Below are positions 15,501 through 21,935 of a stretch of 21,935 bases of DNA, in pieces. The position numbers were made by a program, and so were the translations under genes. The DNA lies in IMG/VR virus record IMGVR_UViG_3300007541_000262, positions 1 to 21,935 of that record. The stretch is one strand, 5' to 3'. How positions within the stretch are numbered: the first letter of the stretch is position 1; every line of letters starts with the position of its first letter. Below the pieces are notes generated by a model that made no database searches, was not told the DNA's origin, and worked only from the letters and a program-made list of their open reading frames with translations. The DNA comes from a virus.

Positions 15501-18500
15501 CGTTTTTCTGAATCGGTAAGCTCTTGCAGTGCAGCAATTCGATCCTGCAAGGAAGCATTGCCTCGATCCCGAAGCCCTGCTTCAACCTCAAGTTTTTCTA
15601 TTGCAGCTCTTGCAACACTTTCTTCCGCAGTTGTTAATTGATTCAATAAGTCAAGACGCTTAGCGATACTGTTTTCATTTTCTTTTGCTAATCCAATTTC
15701 GTACCTAAGGTCTTTTATCTTTTGACTGCTTAAAGTACGTTGTGCTGCGCTTATTCTATTTTGGAGTGACAGTTGTTCTTCGTCATTTTGATTAACAACG
15801 TCCTGTCCGCTTGCAATCTTTCTCAGTTCTTGAATCCTGTAGCTTTCTACTTGCTGCTCAGCAGTGGTTGGCTGCTCAAGAGTCGCTATTTTTGCATCGG
15901 CTTCGCGTTGTAATGCCGCAATTCTTGCATCAATCGCGGCAAGCTCTCGGTCTGATGCTGCCTGAGCGGCAGCAGCGGCGGCGTTAAGACCTTCAATTTT
16001 TCTTGCATAGAACTCTTGCTCTCTTCTGGTTCTTTCGTCTATCTGAGACAACTCTCGTTGATATTGTTTTTCACCCTCTGATGCAAGCCTCTGGGTGTCC
16101 GCTATTTGGTCATCATAATATTTGCTAGCTTCTTCGGCAGCGCGTTTCTCTGCCTCTAAAGCTTCCTCGGCTGCTTTGACTTTTCTATTTAATACTTTGT
16201 CAATTCCTTTTAATTGATTTTCTGTTACAATATCCTGCAATTGCTGATTGGTTTTACTACCAAGTTCCTGGAATCTATTGATTTCTTCTAATTTTTGTAA
16301 AACTCTGTCAGCACCAGGGGAATCGACCGGTATTGCAACCTTTAATTGGTTATAAGCCTCAGCTAGGCGGCCGATCTGACCAAAGGTCAAGCCAGAAGGC
16401 CCTTCTTTTTCGATTGCCTCAATAGTAATCTTTGCGTTTCTAGCTCTTATCTCGTCAAGCTTTGCGCGGGCTTCTTCTAATTCAGCAACAAGAGAAGGTA
16501 ATTCCGGTGCGTTTATGTCTATATTTACAACGGCTTGCTCAAGGTTTTTGACTACAGCTTCGGCATTGGTTAAGGAATCTAAAAATTGGCCACTTTCTAT
16601 TCCTATCTTGAGTTCTCTCGCTTGGAATAATCCCTGCAAGCCCGCTGCTCTATTTTTCAGTTGATCAAGCTCAACGCTCGCCTTGGCAAGCACTCCATTG
16701 AATCTAACCCACGCATCAGCCTGCTTATTGGGATCAATTTTATCCAGAACTGCTTGTAGTTCTTTGATTTCTGTACTAATAACTTCATTGGTTCTTGCAT
16801 TTTTTGACTCCTCAACTGTAAGTAGACCAAACTCTTTAGCAAGGGCATTGACCCTATCTTTTGCACCTTGAATGGCTGGAGTAATGGTCTTTAAGGCTTT
16901 TTGTACTGCATAAAGCTTATTGTTTACATCTTCATATGCTTTAACTTGCTCTGGAGTTACTGCGCCACCTGCTTGCTGTAATTCAACAGTAAGCTTCGCT
17001 TGTTTTTGCAATAATTCATAATATTCTTTTGCGTTTTCAAGTTTAGGTTGGCCGGATTCTCCAGTTGGAATACTCTTTAGTGTATCTTGTACCCCTTGAA
17101 GCTCTTTGGCGAGGGCTATTCTTCTTTGGAAGTTTTCTATGTCACCATTCGCCGCTTCGGCTTTTTCTCTTAGATAAGCTCGTTCTTGTTCGCGTAATAC
17201 TTCTTGTTCTTTTTCTAGATTCCTGACAGCATCTATCAGCGTGTTATATGTAGCTGCTAGTTTAACTTGATCAGTAGCAGAAGGTCCTGCGCCCTTGCCT
17301 TTTGCTTGTGCTTCTTCTAGCTCTTTTGCCCTTAACGCTGCATCCCTAAAGGAAACAGCAAGTGATTCTACAGCGGCTACTTGTGTCTTAACTGAATCAA
17401 CTGTCGCGCCGAGTGTTTTATACAGTTTCTGCAGTTGCACCTCTGCGTCGCCACCAGCAGCAACAAGAGCAAAAATTGCCGCCGTCGTTGCACCAATCAA
17501 AGCTACAGCGCCGGTGCCGACACCTGGAAGTATTGACCCTATGAGCGCACCAGTAGCGGCACCGGCGCCTGCTGCAGCGGCAACTCTTGCAATTAGATCA
17601 AGGGTTGGATTTAAATTAGCATTTGCCGAGATACTCGCCTTTCTCGCTCCCTCAGCTAATTGCTCAAAGAAGTTAATAACAGGAGCAATAGCGCCATCAA
17701 CCGCAAGTGAAAACTTTTCGAAAATAAGGGCAAAACCTGTAATTTCTTCCTTCCCTTCCGTGGTCGTTCCCGTCAGAGCTTCTTGTGCGGCCTTTAAAAC
17801 TTCGACTTTAGCTTTTGATTCATCTAGGATTGCGTTGGATTCCTTGTTTGCATTTTGATAACCAGCAGTAATTGCCGAAATTGCAAGCAATGCGGTGCCA
17901 ATAGGGCCGAGAACATTGAATAAACCCTTGGCCGCATTGCCAACGCCTTGGAATGCGGAACCCAAACGCCCCAGTCCACTGCCGGATGATGCGGTTACGG
18001 TTGTTAAAGTTGCAATACTGCTATTGATTTGACCCTGCTTTGTTGCAATACGACCTGCCGCGTTTTGATAAGCTTCTAACCGTGATTGCAATTTTGCGAT
18101 TTTTTGATTGTATTGATCCGCCAACGCAGCGGCATTGCTGCCACCAATAACCGGTCCTGAAGTGGCGGCGGCCTGAGCAAGCTTTTGATATTTACCTATT
18201 TCACTGGTAGTATTGGCAATCGAATTAGCAACCGCCTTGCTTCCTTCTGACAGCAAAAATTGGCGCTCTCGTAATTGGCCAATACTTACACTTGCTTTCT
18301 TGCTTGCGCTGGTGAAGGCAGTTAACTCTTTGCTGAATGCTTCACCGGAAAATGCAGCAGCCAACACACGGCCGAACCCGGTTGCGGATGCCGCAGTTGC
18401 TAAGAATCCTTTCTTTAATTCATTTAAAGGCGCCAGTAATTTGACTAAAATTGCTGCGCTAATCGCTTCGGTAACGCCTGGAATTTTCCCTAGAAAATCA

Positions 18501-19900
18501 ACTAATGCAGTTAAAGGTGTTAAAACAATTAAAGCCGATTCCCCTACCTTTAAAAGCGCTTCAAGAAAAATACTAAATTGAGTTCCTGCATTGCCAAGTA
18601 AGCTACCAATTGTCTTGACGCTTTGTAACTTACTGATGTTTGTTAATGCATCGGTAACGACGGCGCCAATTTTGATTAAAGAATTCAGAAATGGTTCAAA
18701 ACCTTTCGCAAGACGCTCCAGGCTTAATTGACTCAAGGTTCCCAATTTGGCGGTCGCTTGGTCAATAGTAACGTTGCCTTTGCTTAATGCGTCGGCGGCA
18801 TCTTTTGCGCTTGTGCCTAAATTACCATAAACGATAGCACTTTTGCTTAATTTTGGTAAATTCTCAAGTAATACATCAGTAGTAACACGGCCTGCCTTGA
18901 CCCATTCTTCTAATTGCTGAACGCTAATACCAACAGCGCGTGCAAAGTCAGTCTTGAAAGCAGGATCTGCTTCAGAGATTTGCTGCGTTAATTCTTCGGC
19001 CTGTAACTTGCCTTTTGCAAATGCCTGGATGATACCATTCGTAACCCTGCGGGCGCGATCTCCGCTAATGCCATAAGCCGCAAAACGGCTACTTAATGTC
19101 TCTACAATCTCAGAGACATCACCGATGGTTCCACCGCTATTCTGAATGACGGGAGTTAATTGCTGAAAAGCATCTCTGACGGAATTCAGGCTGACGCCAA
19201 GATTTGACGCAATTCGAGTGCTTTCACTTAAGGCTTGTAGTCCGCCTGCTTCACCAGCGCCGGCGGCAATAAACGTCAACTTGATTTGCTGTAGTCGGCT
19301 TAACGCCTGGAATAGTTCATTAAAAGAACCACGGATTTGACCGATTACAATCGAAGCGGCTTGAAGATTTTGTGTGACTTTTGTAAAGCCATCAGCAAAT
19401 CTGGCAATACCTCCAAGATTGAGATCAGCCTTTACTCGATCCCAGAAGCCAGAGGCGGCCGCTCGATCTAATGATCGACTTAAGTCTGCTACTCTTTTAT
19501 TCGCCGCAATCCATCGCTCATCTACAACACGGATCTCTCCACCTAAACGGCCAATTGCAGTGCTGTACCTAGCGATTTCGTCCCTGGCTTGTTTCGCTTG
19601 ATTGACTTGCTGTCTTAAACTCGTTAAACTGCCGGATTCTACACGATTTAAATCTTGCTTCTTCTTGATGATTGCATCGGCAACACTTAATATCTCTTTT
19701 TCGGCTGCAACTAACCTTTTGACGCCGCTGTCGTCAGTCCTGGTCTCTAGCCTGATAATTTTTTTTACTTCACCACCCAGCGCGCTATTTAATGATTTAG
19801 CGACACTTTCACCGCCTGTGTCTAATTGCCTCAGTAGTCTATTGATTTCAGACGGATCAACGTCGAAATTAATATTATACTGGAGGTCTCCCTTCGCCAC
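12593..19900 (-). CDS. Tape measure protein (giant, 2,435 aa)
   Basis: It starts at GTG 19900-19898, the furthest upstream possible start in frame; no Shine-Dalgarno is visible. Residues about 215-350 fit the tape-measure N-terminal domain (LGVSLNSVRDAFQQL, GKLQAEELTQQISEADPAF, VGISVQQLEEWVKAGRVTTD). Hydrophobic helices occur near 455-490, 665-685 and 775-825 (GALIGSILPGVGTGAVALIG), typical for proteins released into the host envelope. Residues about 1170-2150 are Gln/Ala/Glu/Arg-rich coiled coil with tandem repeats. The C-terminus carries the usual GG-rich signature (ASGGPVSGGQTYVVNELGRE). The protein sets tail length and guides tail-tube assembly from inside the tube. At roughly 0.15 nm per residue a tail of about 350 nm is predicted. 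It lies behind the tail-tube terminator, so expression should be by read-through or a weak promoter. Confidence 0.95.
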   Translation of the reverse strand: MAKGDLQYNINFDVDPSEINRLLRQLDTGGESVAKSLNSALGGEVKKIIRLETRTDDSGVKRLVAAEKEILSVADAIIKKKQDLNRVESGSLTSLRQQVNQAKQARDEIARYSTAIGRLGGEIRVVDERWIAANKRVADLSRSLDRAAASGFWDRVKADLNLGGIARFADGFTKVTQNLQAASIVIGQIRGSFNELFQALSRLQQIKLTFIAAGAGEAGGLQALSESTRIASNLGVSLNSVRDAFQQLTPVIQNSGGTIGDVSEIVETLSSRFAAYGISGDRARRVTNGIIQAFAKGKLQAEELTQQISEADPAFKTDFARAVGISVQQLEEWVKAGRVTTDVLLENLPKLSKSAIVYGNLGTSAKDAADALSKGNVTIDQATAKLGTLSQLSLERLAKGFEPFLNSLIKIGAVVTDALTNISKLQSVKTIGSLLGNAGTQFSIFLEALLKVGESALIVLTPLTALVDFLGKIPGVTEAISAAILVKLLAPLNELKKGFLATAASATGFGRVLAAAFSGEAFSKELTAFTSASKKASVSIGQLRERQFLLSEGSKAVANSIANTTSEIGKYQKLAQAAATSGPVIGGSNAAALADQYNQKIAKLQSRLEAYQNAAGRIATKQGQINSSIATLTTVTASSGSGLGRLGSAFQGVGNAAKGLFNVLGPIGTALLAISAITAGYQNANKESNAILDESKAKVEVLKAAQEALTGTTTEGKEEITGFALIFEKFSLAVDGAIAPVINFFEQLAEGARKASISANANLNPTLDLIARVAAAAGAGAATGALIGSILPGVGTGAVALIGATTAAIFALVAAGGDAEVQLQKLYKTLGATVDSVKTQVAAVESLAVSFRDAALRAKELEEAQAKGKGAGPSATDQVKLAATYNTLIDAVRNLEKEQEVLREQERAYLREKAEAANGDIENFQRRIALAKELQGVQDTLKSIPTGESGQPKLENAKEYYELLQKQAKLTVELQQAGGAVTPEQVKAYEDVNNKLYAVQKALKTITPAIQGAKDRVNALAKEFGLLTVEESKNARTNEVISTEIKELQAVLDKIDPNKQADAWVRFNGVLAKASVELDQLKNRAAGLQGLFQARELKIGIESGQFLDSLTNAEAVVKNLEQAVVNIDINAPELPSLVAELEEARAKLDEIRARNAKITIEAIEKEGPSGLTFGQIGRLAEAYNQLKVAIPVDSPGADRVLQKLEEINRFQELGSKTNQQLQDIVTENQLKGIDKVLNRKVKAAEEALEAEKRAAEEASKYYDDQIADTQRLASEGEKQYQRELSQIDERTRREQEFYARKIEGLNAAAAAAQAASDRELAAIDARIAALQREADAKIATLEQPTTAEQQVESYRIQELRKIASGQDVVNQNDEEQLSLQNRISAAQRTLSSQKIKDLRYEIGLAKENENSIAKRLDLLNQLTTAEESVARAAIEKLEVEAGLRDRGNASLQDRIAALQELTDSEKRLVALERKRLEIQANPNKGSALNLDADIKLIDQKIERLGKLSNAERAVNNERIAALRVQAGLEESAEGSISARISALEELTNSEKRLQEIQRKQLEIEANPRKGSAFALEADIRLIDQKIERLGRLSSAERAVNNERIAALRAQAGLDKSAGSSISARISALQDLTEAEKKLAEIQVQQLRVQAGLQADTTQDLQAKIFLNEAQITQLQRLSSAEQAADDRRIQALRIQAGLEKASQNTLLGRLSILRELGAAEKALQDFEIAKLEKQAASAPKQRLRLEAAAQLERLRREKEIGDIEKQIAQEDAQAQLAQIQRENQIALLQKQNAEAQAQLEREKAAASQLSAQAQLERLERDQKIAELSKQAAAIEAKAQLDRIERESQINALTQERARLQEVANAAQKAADDAANASAEQRRQLEAAASLERLQRQEEIEQLNKRLAATQAQAQLDQIERESQVNTLVQERARLQEVANAAQEAADNAANVSAEQRKQLEAAAALERIARQEQIEKLTQQIAAIEAQAQLDGIERSERIEKIMARRARLEAQAALAELELKEKTEKIAQQRDAAAEAQRRAQAQAELDSIERNNKISQIRTDVENKVATLQQQADESRKSAANEIQGIEEQIAKVQSDAASAAIAASNNRSNLEQAYEKRRENWQKRIAGLEAAQQSNAETSLNKQKDIEEDIKDYSKELLSNQEEIEKSSQREANSRAATASNLLAARNSGQELDGFTSNTANNTATMADNTFFAAENSSSMQTSVSDTVSPSATVATNSGDIATSLGTAASNASSLLSNLQQIANLGNFNVDVTTYGPTQYAASGGPVSGGQTYVVNELGREGFLSSSGRLSEIKAPSWGRWTAPSSGTVIPAHIWSEINAPKAGVSTSAKAVKASNGKNLGGLSRTIAAALASKANSGGEISQLASVQSQQAIQIGKLSRAVSDLTKKNWNVNVGVQASGRNVYMERLTRSF
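13850..14480. repeat. 225-bp (75-aa) repeats in the tape-measure gene
   Basis: The string GGCGTTTGCAACCTCCTGAA occurs at 14081 and again at 14306, 225 bp apart. The encoded copies (ERESQ.N.L.QERARLQEVA) are almost identical, and a third, degenerate copy follows on the 13850 side. The outer bounds are approximate. Confidence 0.85.
14990..15505. repeat. 255-bp (85-aa) tandem duplication in the tape-measure gene
   Basis: CCTAGGCGTTCTATCTTTTG occurs at 15132 and 15387, exactly 255 bp apart. Each copy encodes LIDQKIERLG.LS.AERAVN, NNERIAALR.QAGL and SISARISAL. The period is a whole number of codons, so the frame and coiled coil are preserved. More diverged relatives of the unit flank both sides. 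Confidence 0.9.
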
Positions 19901-19914
19901 GGCGTTGCTTAATT

Positions 19915-19928
19915 AGACTATTTAGTCT
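19915..19928. repeat. Inverted repeat before the tape-measure start
   Basis: AGACTA-TT-TAGTCT, a perfect 6-bp inverted repeat, lies 14 nt upstream of the tape-measure GTG. It could be an operator or a small hairpin; neither is shown by the sequence. Confidence 0.35.
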
Positions 19929-19952
19929 TCCATCTCGTTAGCTCGAACCAAT

Positions 19953-19975
19953 AAAAAAAGCCCCTTTCGGGGCTT
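19953..19975 (-). terminator. Intrinsic terminator after the tail-tube gene
   Basis: On the minus strand a 7-bp stem AAGCCCC/GGGGCTT closes a GAAA tetraloop and is followed by seven Ts. It lies 16 nt past the tail-tube stop and 52 nt before the tape-measure start, so most transcripts should end after the tail-tube gene. Confidence 0.92.
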
Positions 19976-19991
19976 GCTGTTTGAATTTAAA

Positions 19992-20579
19992 TCACACGTT
20001 AAAATCAGGATCGATCTTGTAGGGACCGTAGCCCTGCAGAGTGGCCTCCCAGGACACAATCGAACCGGCTTCAATCGATTCAGTATAGCCGTTGATCGTG
20101 CCATAGCCATACACCGCCTCGTCGGTGCCGGTCGGGCCCACTCGCAGAATCTTCACGCGCAGTGCGTCTGCCACGGTGTTCTGCTCGGTCAGACGCAGGA
20201 CGTGATAACCGGCATCCTTGAAGTCGGTGATGCCAGACAGCGAAATGCTCCAGGTCTTGGAGGTCGGCAGCGCAATGTTGAAACCTTTGGTTTCGTCGTC
20301 GTAGGTAACGATTTCTTCGGTATTGGTATCGGTTTCCAGCGCAGCATTCGTCAGGCCATACAGACGGAACGGATCATCCGTGCCATCCATCGCCATCGCA
20401 ACAGCGCCAACCGAAAACACGCCACTGGTATAGCTAATAACACCGCTCGGCGCTACCGGAGTTGCGGTGTCCATAAAATCACCGGCGTCAGTAATGCCAG
20501 TGAAGGCAATGTCCACATCGGCAGCAGCCAGAGGGACAATATAAAAGTCGAAGCCGAAGCTAGTCGAAAAGTTTGCCAT
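19992..20579 (-). CDS. Major tail tube protein
   Basis: A 195-residue protein beginning ATG 20579 (MANFSTSFGFDFYIVPLAAA). The second half (FNIALPTSKTWSISLSGITD, YHVLRLTEQNTVADALRVKI, YGYGTINGYTESIEAGSIVS, WEATLQGYGPYKI) fits the siphovirus tail-tube fold: a strand pair, the G.I.....S...G.I..W...L.G.G ending, and the usual size of about 200 residues. It forms the stacked hexameric rings of the tail. G+C content is visibly higher than in flanking genes, matching high expression. There is no clear Shine-Dalgarno at the start, which is odd for such a gene, but a structured leader precedes it and a strong terminator follows. No frameshifted tail-assembly chaperone lies between it and the tape measure. 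Confidence 0.85.
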   Translation of the reverse strand: MANFSTSFGFDFYIVPLAAADVDIAFTGITDAGDFMDTATPVAPSGVISYTSGVFSVGAVAMAMDGTDDPFRLYGLTNAALETDTNTEEIVTYDDETKGFNIALPTSKTWSISLSGITDFKDAGYHVLRLTEQNTVADALRVKILRVGPTGTDEAVYGYGTINGYTESIEAGSIVSWEATLQGYGPYKIDPDFNV

Positions 20580-20588
20580 AACTTGGTT

Positions 20589-20641
20589 CAGGTAGGAATG
20601 CCAAAAATTGGCACGAAGGGACGAAGCAGGTACCTACCTGC
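20589..20641 (-). promoter_or_regulatory. Tail-tube leader with alternative hairpins
   Basis: On the minus strand CAGGTAGG (20640-20633) can pair perfectly with CCTACCTG (20596-20589), enclosing a second hairpin TGCCAA/TTGGCA (20613-20599). Alternatively GCAGGT/ACCTGC (20641-20636 with 20631-20626) forms a local hairpin with a 4-nt loop. Both use 20640-20636, so they exclude one another. The larger structure ends 9 nt before the ATG. Confidence 0.4.
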
Positions 20642-20648
20642 CTGCCTT

Positions 20649-20696
20649 AGTGTTCCAACTTGTTTATCAGTATTCCAAACAAATATTGTTTATCAA
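20649..20696 (-). promoter_or_regulatory. Putative tail-tube promoter with tandem repeat
   Basis: Minus strand: TTGATA (20696-20691, five of six matches), a 16-nt spacer, AATACT (20674-20669). The segment is an imperfect tandem duplication: TGATAAACAA occurs twice, 26 bp apart (20695-20686 and 20669-20660), and each copy is followed by TTGGAA(T/C)ACT-type sequence. The string TTGGAATACT matches TTGGCATACT before the capsid gene. Confidence 0.45.
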
Positions 20697-20704
20697 CATT
20701 ACCG

Positions 20705-21133
20705 CTAAACCGTTACTACAGAATCGGAAGGTATTAAAACCATTAATTGCATCAAAGACCCAATACCATCCGGAGATGGCATTGTTTCAATGGTTACTGA
20801 TTTCGAGAATATCTCCATGATTCGACGCGCAGCAGCGCTCAATGTTGCGCCAGTTGCTCCGTTCCACGCAATAAGAAATACTTTCCACTTGGTTGTTACG
20901 TCTATTTCGTTTGTGATGTATTCTCGCCTTGATAAATCACTAATGTCGTGGATGATAACTTCCATCCCACTGATTGAAGTTAATCCTGGTAAATCCTGTC
21001 CTGGAGTGATGATTGAGATGGCATCCAATTCGGTAGCGCCAAAAGATTGCACGCCAACATATGACATGAATTCCGTATCGCCAGTCAGCGTATCATAGAT
21101 AACTTCAGGCGTTTCCGCATGCTGTTGTGCCAT
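20705..21133 (-). CDS. Probable tail terminator / tail completion protein
   Basis: A 142-residue protein, ATG 21133 with AGGA about 8 nt upstream. The pattern (PEVIYDTLTGDTEFMSYVG, LPGLTSISGMEVIIHD, WKVFLIAWNGATGATLSAAA, RRIMEIFSKSVTIETMPS) with a short helix, an alpha/beta core and a C-terminal strand resembles the small tail terminator proteins that cap the tail tube in siphoviruses. Position directly upstream of the tail-tube gene is the usual place for that gene. Similarity is weak, so an alternative is another head-tail completion protein. About 125 nt separate it from the tail-tube gene, and these hold the tail-tube promoter and leader. Confidence 0.6.
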   Translation of the reverse strand: MAQQHAETPEVIYDTLTGDTEFMSYVGVQSFGATELDAISIITPGQDLPGLTSISGMEVIIHDISDLSRREYITNEIDVTTKWKVFLIAWNGATGATLSAAARRIMEIFSKSVTIETMPSPDGIGSLMQLMVLIPSDSVVTV

Positions 21134-21259
21134 CTTTCTTCCTGCGCTAATCCTTAGTTTTCCGGCTTATACTGCGGCAAACTACTTCAGCGCTAGCTAA
21201 GGTTATGCTACTGTTTTCCTGGAGGCAATTACCGCCAACTCAGGAACGACAGGTCTGAT
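21134..21259. other. Divergent intergenic region between tail terminator and HNH genes
   Basis: 126 bp that must hold the starts of two divergent genes. CTTATACT at 21166-21173 gives a TATACT -10-like box on the plus strand and an overlapping TATAAG on the minus strand, but no convincing -35 partner is visible for either. The 9-mer TTGCCGCAG (minus strand, 21180-21172) also occurs in both fibre-gene leaders. GCGCTA occurs twice and CCTTAG/CTAAGG form an inverted pair. Confidence 0.3.
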
Positions 21260-21685
21260 ATGCCTCAATCTAATCCTTCGCCTTTGCTGACACAAAAGCA
21301 GGGGCTCGTTGAGTCGTACCATCAGTACCTGGCCGACATGGAATGCCTAAGCAGTGGTGAAGCAAAACGTCGTTGGCGTAAAGCAATTAAAGAAGCCTGG
21401 AATAATTGTTGTTGTTTTTGTGGTCAACCACCAATCTCGGATAAATCATTAACTATTGATCATATGCGGCCACGCAGTAAAGGTGGAGAAAATGTCTCCC
21501 GTAACTGCTTGCCCGCCTGCCTTGAACATAATCAATCCAAAGGCTCTGATGATTGGCAACCATGGTTTCGTGCTCAATCATTCTATGATCCAACTCGTGA
21601 GGCTCGTATCTTATTCTGGCTTGAACATTCGCGTTTACCCAGTCAAGATGAGCTTCAAATCGCTTTAAATCGCTTAAATGGTTAA
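21260..21685 (+). CDS. HNH endonuclease
   Basis: A 141-residue protein on the plus strand, opposite to all virion genes. ATG 21260 has AGG 6 nt upstream. It carries a zinc-binding C..C knuckle (C51, C54), the ββα-metal core with IDHMRPRSKGG (D67, H68), N82, and ACLEHNQSKG (C87, H90, N91, K94). The second Cys pair is C83/C87, a slightly unusual spacing. A C-terminal WFRAQSFYDPTREARILFWL segment matches a tail I recall from cyanobacterial and phage HNH proteins. It would nick or cut DNA with a metal ion. It could be a free-standing homing endonuclease or a packaging-related HNH protein. The stop codon overlaps that of the opposing gene within a GTTAAC palindrome. Confidence 0.88.
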   Translation: MPQSNPSPLLTQKQGLVESYHQYLADMECLSSGEAKRRWRKAIKEAWNNCCCFCGQPPISDKSLTIDHMRPRSKGGENVSRNCLPACLEHNQSKGSDDWQPWFRAQSFYDPTREARILFWLEHSRLPSQDELQIALNRLNG

Positions 21686-21935
21686 CATAGTATCCTGAGG
21701 TTTGCCTCCTCGTCCGCTTGTACTTTGTCGGGTAATTCTGGCATCCGCACCAGTATCATATGGCCCTCGGGTGATATCATTTCCTTGATTTGATTGCTTG
21801 CCTTGTTTGTCGCAATTAACATCCCTCGGATCATTCCATTATCGATGCTTGGTGCTAAAATAATCGCATCCTCACATTGATAACACAGTAACTCTGGTGG
21901 TAACGCATCGGCAGCCCTTGTCTTTAAATCATTAA
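21682..21935 (-). CDS. 3' end of an unrecognised phage gene
   Basis: On the minus strand one frame stays open from the right edge to TAA at 21684-21682, giving 84 codons. The fragment contains ALPPELLCYQCEDAIILAPS, IRGMLIATNKASNQIKEMIS, then GHMILVRMPELPDKV and a charged end (QADEEANLRILC). I do not recognise it; composition looks like a soluble globular protein. It converges with the HNH gene and the two stop codons overlap by two bases inside TTAA. It should be the gene upstream of the tail terminator in the virion operon. The start lies outside the window. Confidence 0.6.
   Translation of the reverse strand, partial: NDLKTRAADALPPELLCYQCEDAIILAPSIDNGMIRGMLIATNKASNQIKEMISPEGHMILVRMPELPDKVQADEEANLRILC

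Noticed and set aside
17295-17858. 187-codon Ala/Ser-rich plus-strand frame
   Set aside because: Antisense to Ala-rich tape-measure helices; composition is a mirror of the sense codons.
19974-20708. 244-codon open frame on the plus strand
   Set aside because: Antisense to the tail-tube gene and its leader, explained the same way as the capsid shadow; the product resembles no protein.

Overview
The window is the structural (virion) module of a tailed double-stranded DNA phage. Siphovirus-type morphology is indicated: a tail-tube protein lies next to a 2,435-residue tape-measure protein, no sheath or contractile baseplate gene is seen, and a distal-tail-like protein follows the tape measure. 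The protein set (long-tail tape measure, LamG-containing fibre proteins, small beta-rich virion proteins, an HNH enzyme ending in a W...Q..FY...RE..I..W pattern) recalls from memory cyanobacterial or marine siphoviruses such as the P-SS2 type. That host assignment is an inference of moderate to low confidence. I see no integrase, repressor, terminase, portal, lysis gene, tRNA, CRISPR array or insertion sequence.

Layout, in the direction of transcription (minus strand, right to left). At the right edge is the 3' end of an unknown minus-strand gene (21682-21935). It converges on and overlaps a plus-strand HNH endonuclease gene (21260-21685), the only convincing plus-strand gene. Then come a probable tail terminator/completion protein (20705-21133), the major tail tube protein (19992-20579) with an intrinsic terminator, and the giant tape measure (12593-19900). 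A tightly coupled tail-tip block follows: distal-tail-like protein (11850-12593), hub-like protein (9942-11849) and tip/adhesin-like protein (8494-9945). Next are two small virion proteins (8038-8469 and 7634-8038), a coiled-coil/LamG-like protein (6351-7634), an unreported 44-aa ORF (6214-6348), a probable scaffold (5430-6167) with a terminator, and the major capsid protein (4326-5234) with a terminator. Last is a tail-fibre/adhesin cassette: a BspA-type leucine-rich-repeat protein (2845-4239), a 64-aa relative sharing its N-terminus (2579-2773), a 153-aa fibre-like protein (2112-2573), and two tandem LamG paralogues (520-2109, and 1-523 cut by the window edge).

Regulation stands out more than gene content. 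The two most abundant virion proteins, capsid and tail tube, are each set up as separate expression units. Each has a structured leader, an upstream TTGG(C/A)ATACT promoter-like box, a downstream intrinsic terminator and visibly GC-richer codon use than the AT-leaning neighbours. The rest of the module is run together with 1-4 nt start/stop overlaps, consistent with low-copy proteins made by read-through and translational coupling. Two fibre genes carry a duplicated upstream cassette (TAGAAT box plus a hairpin that presents the Shine-Dalgarno sequence in its loop). The scaffold gene is preceded by a five-codon leader ORF that owns the only good ribosome binding site.

Nothing here is a clear defence or mobile system. 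The best candidates for undescribed biology are the capsid and tail-tube leaders, the duplicated fibre expression cassette and the scaffold leader ORF.
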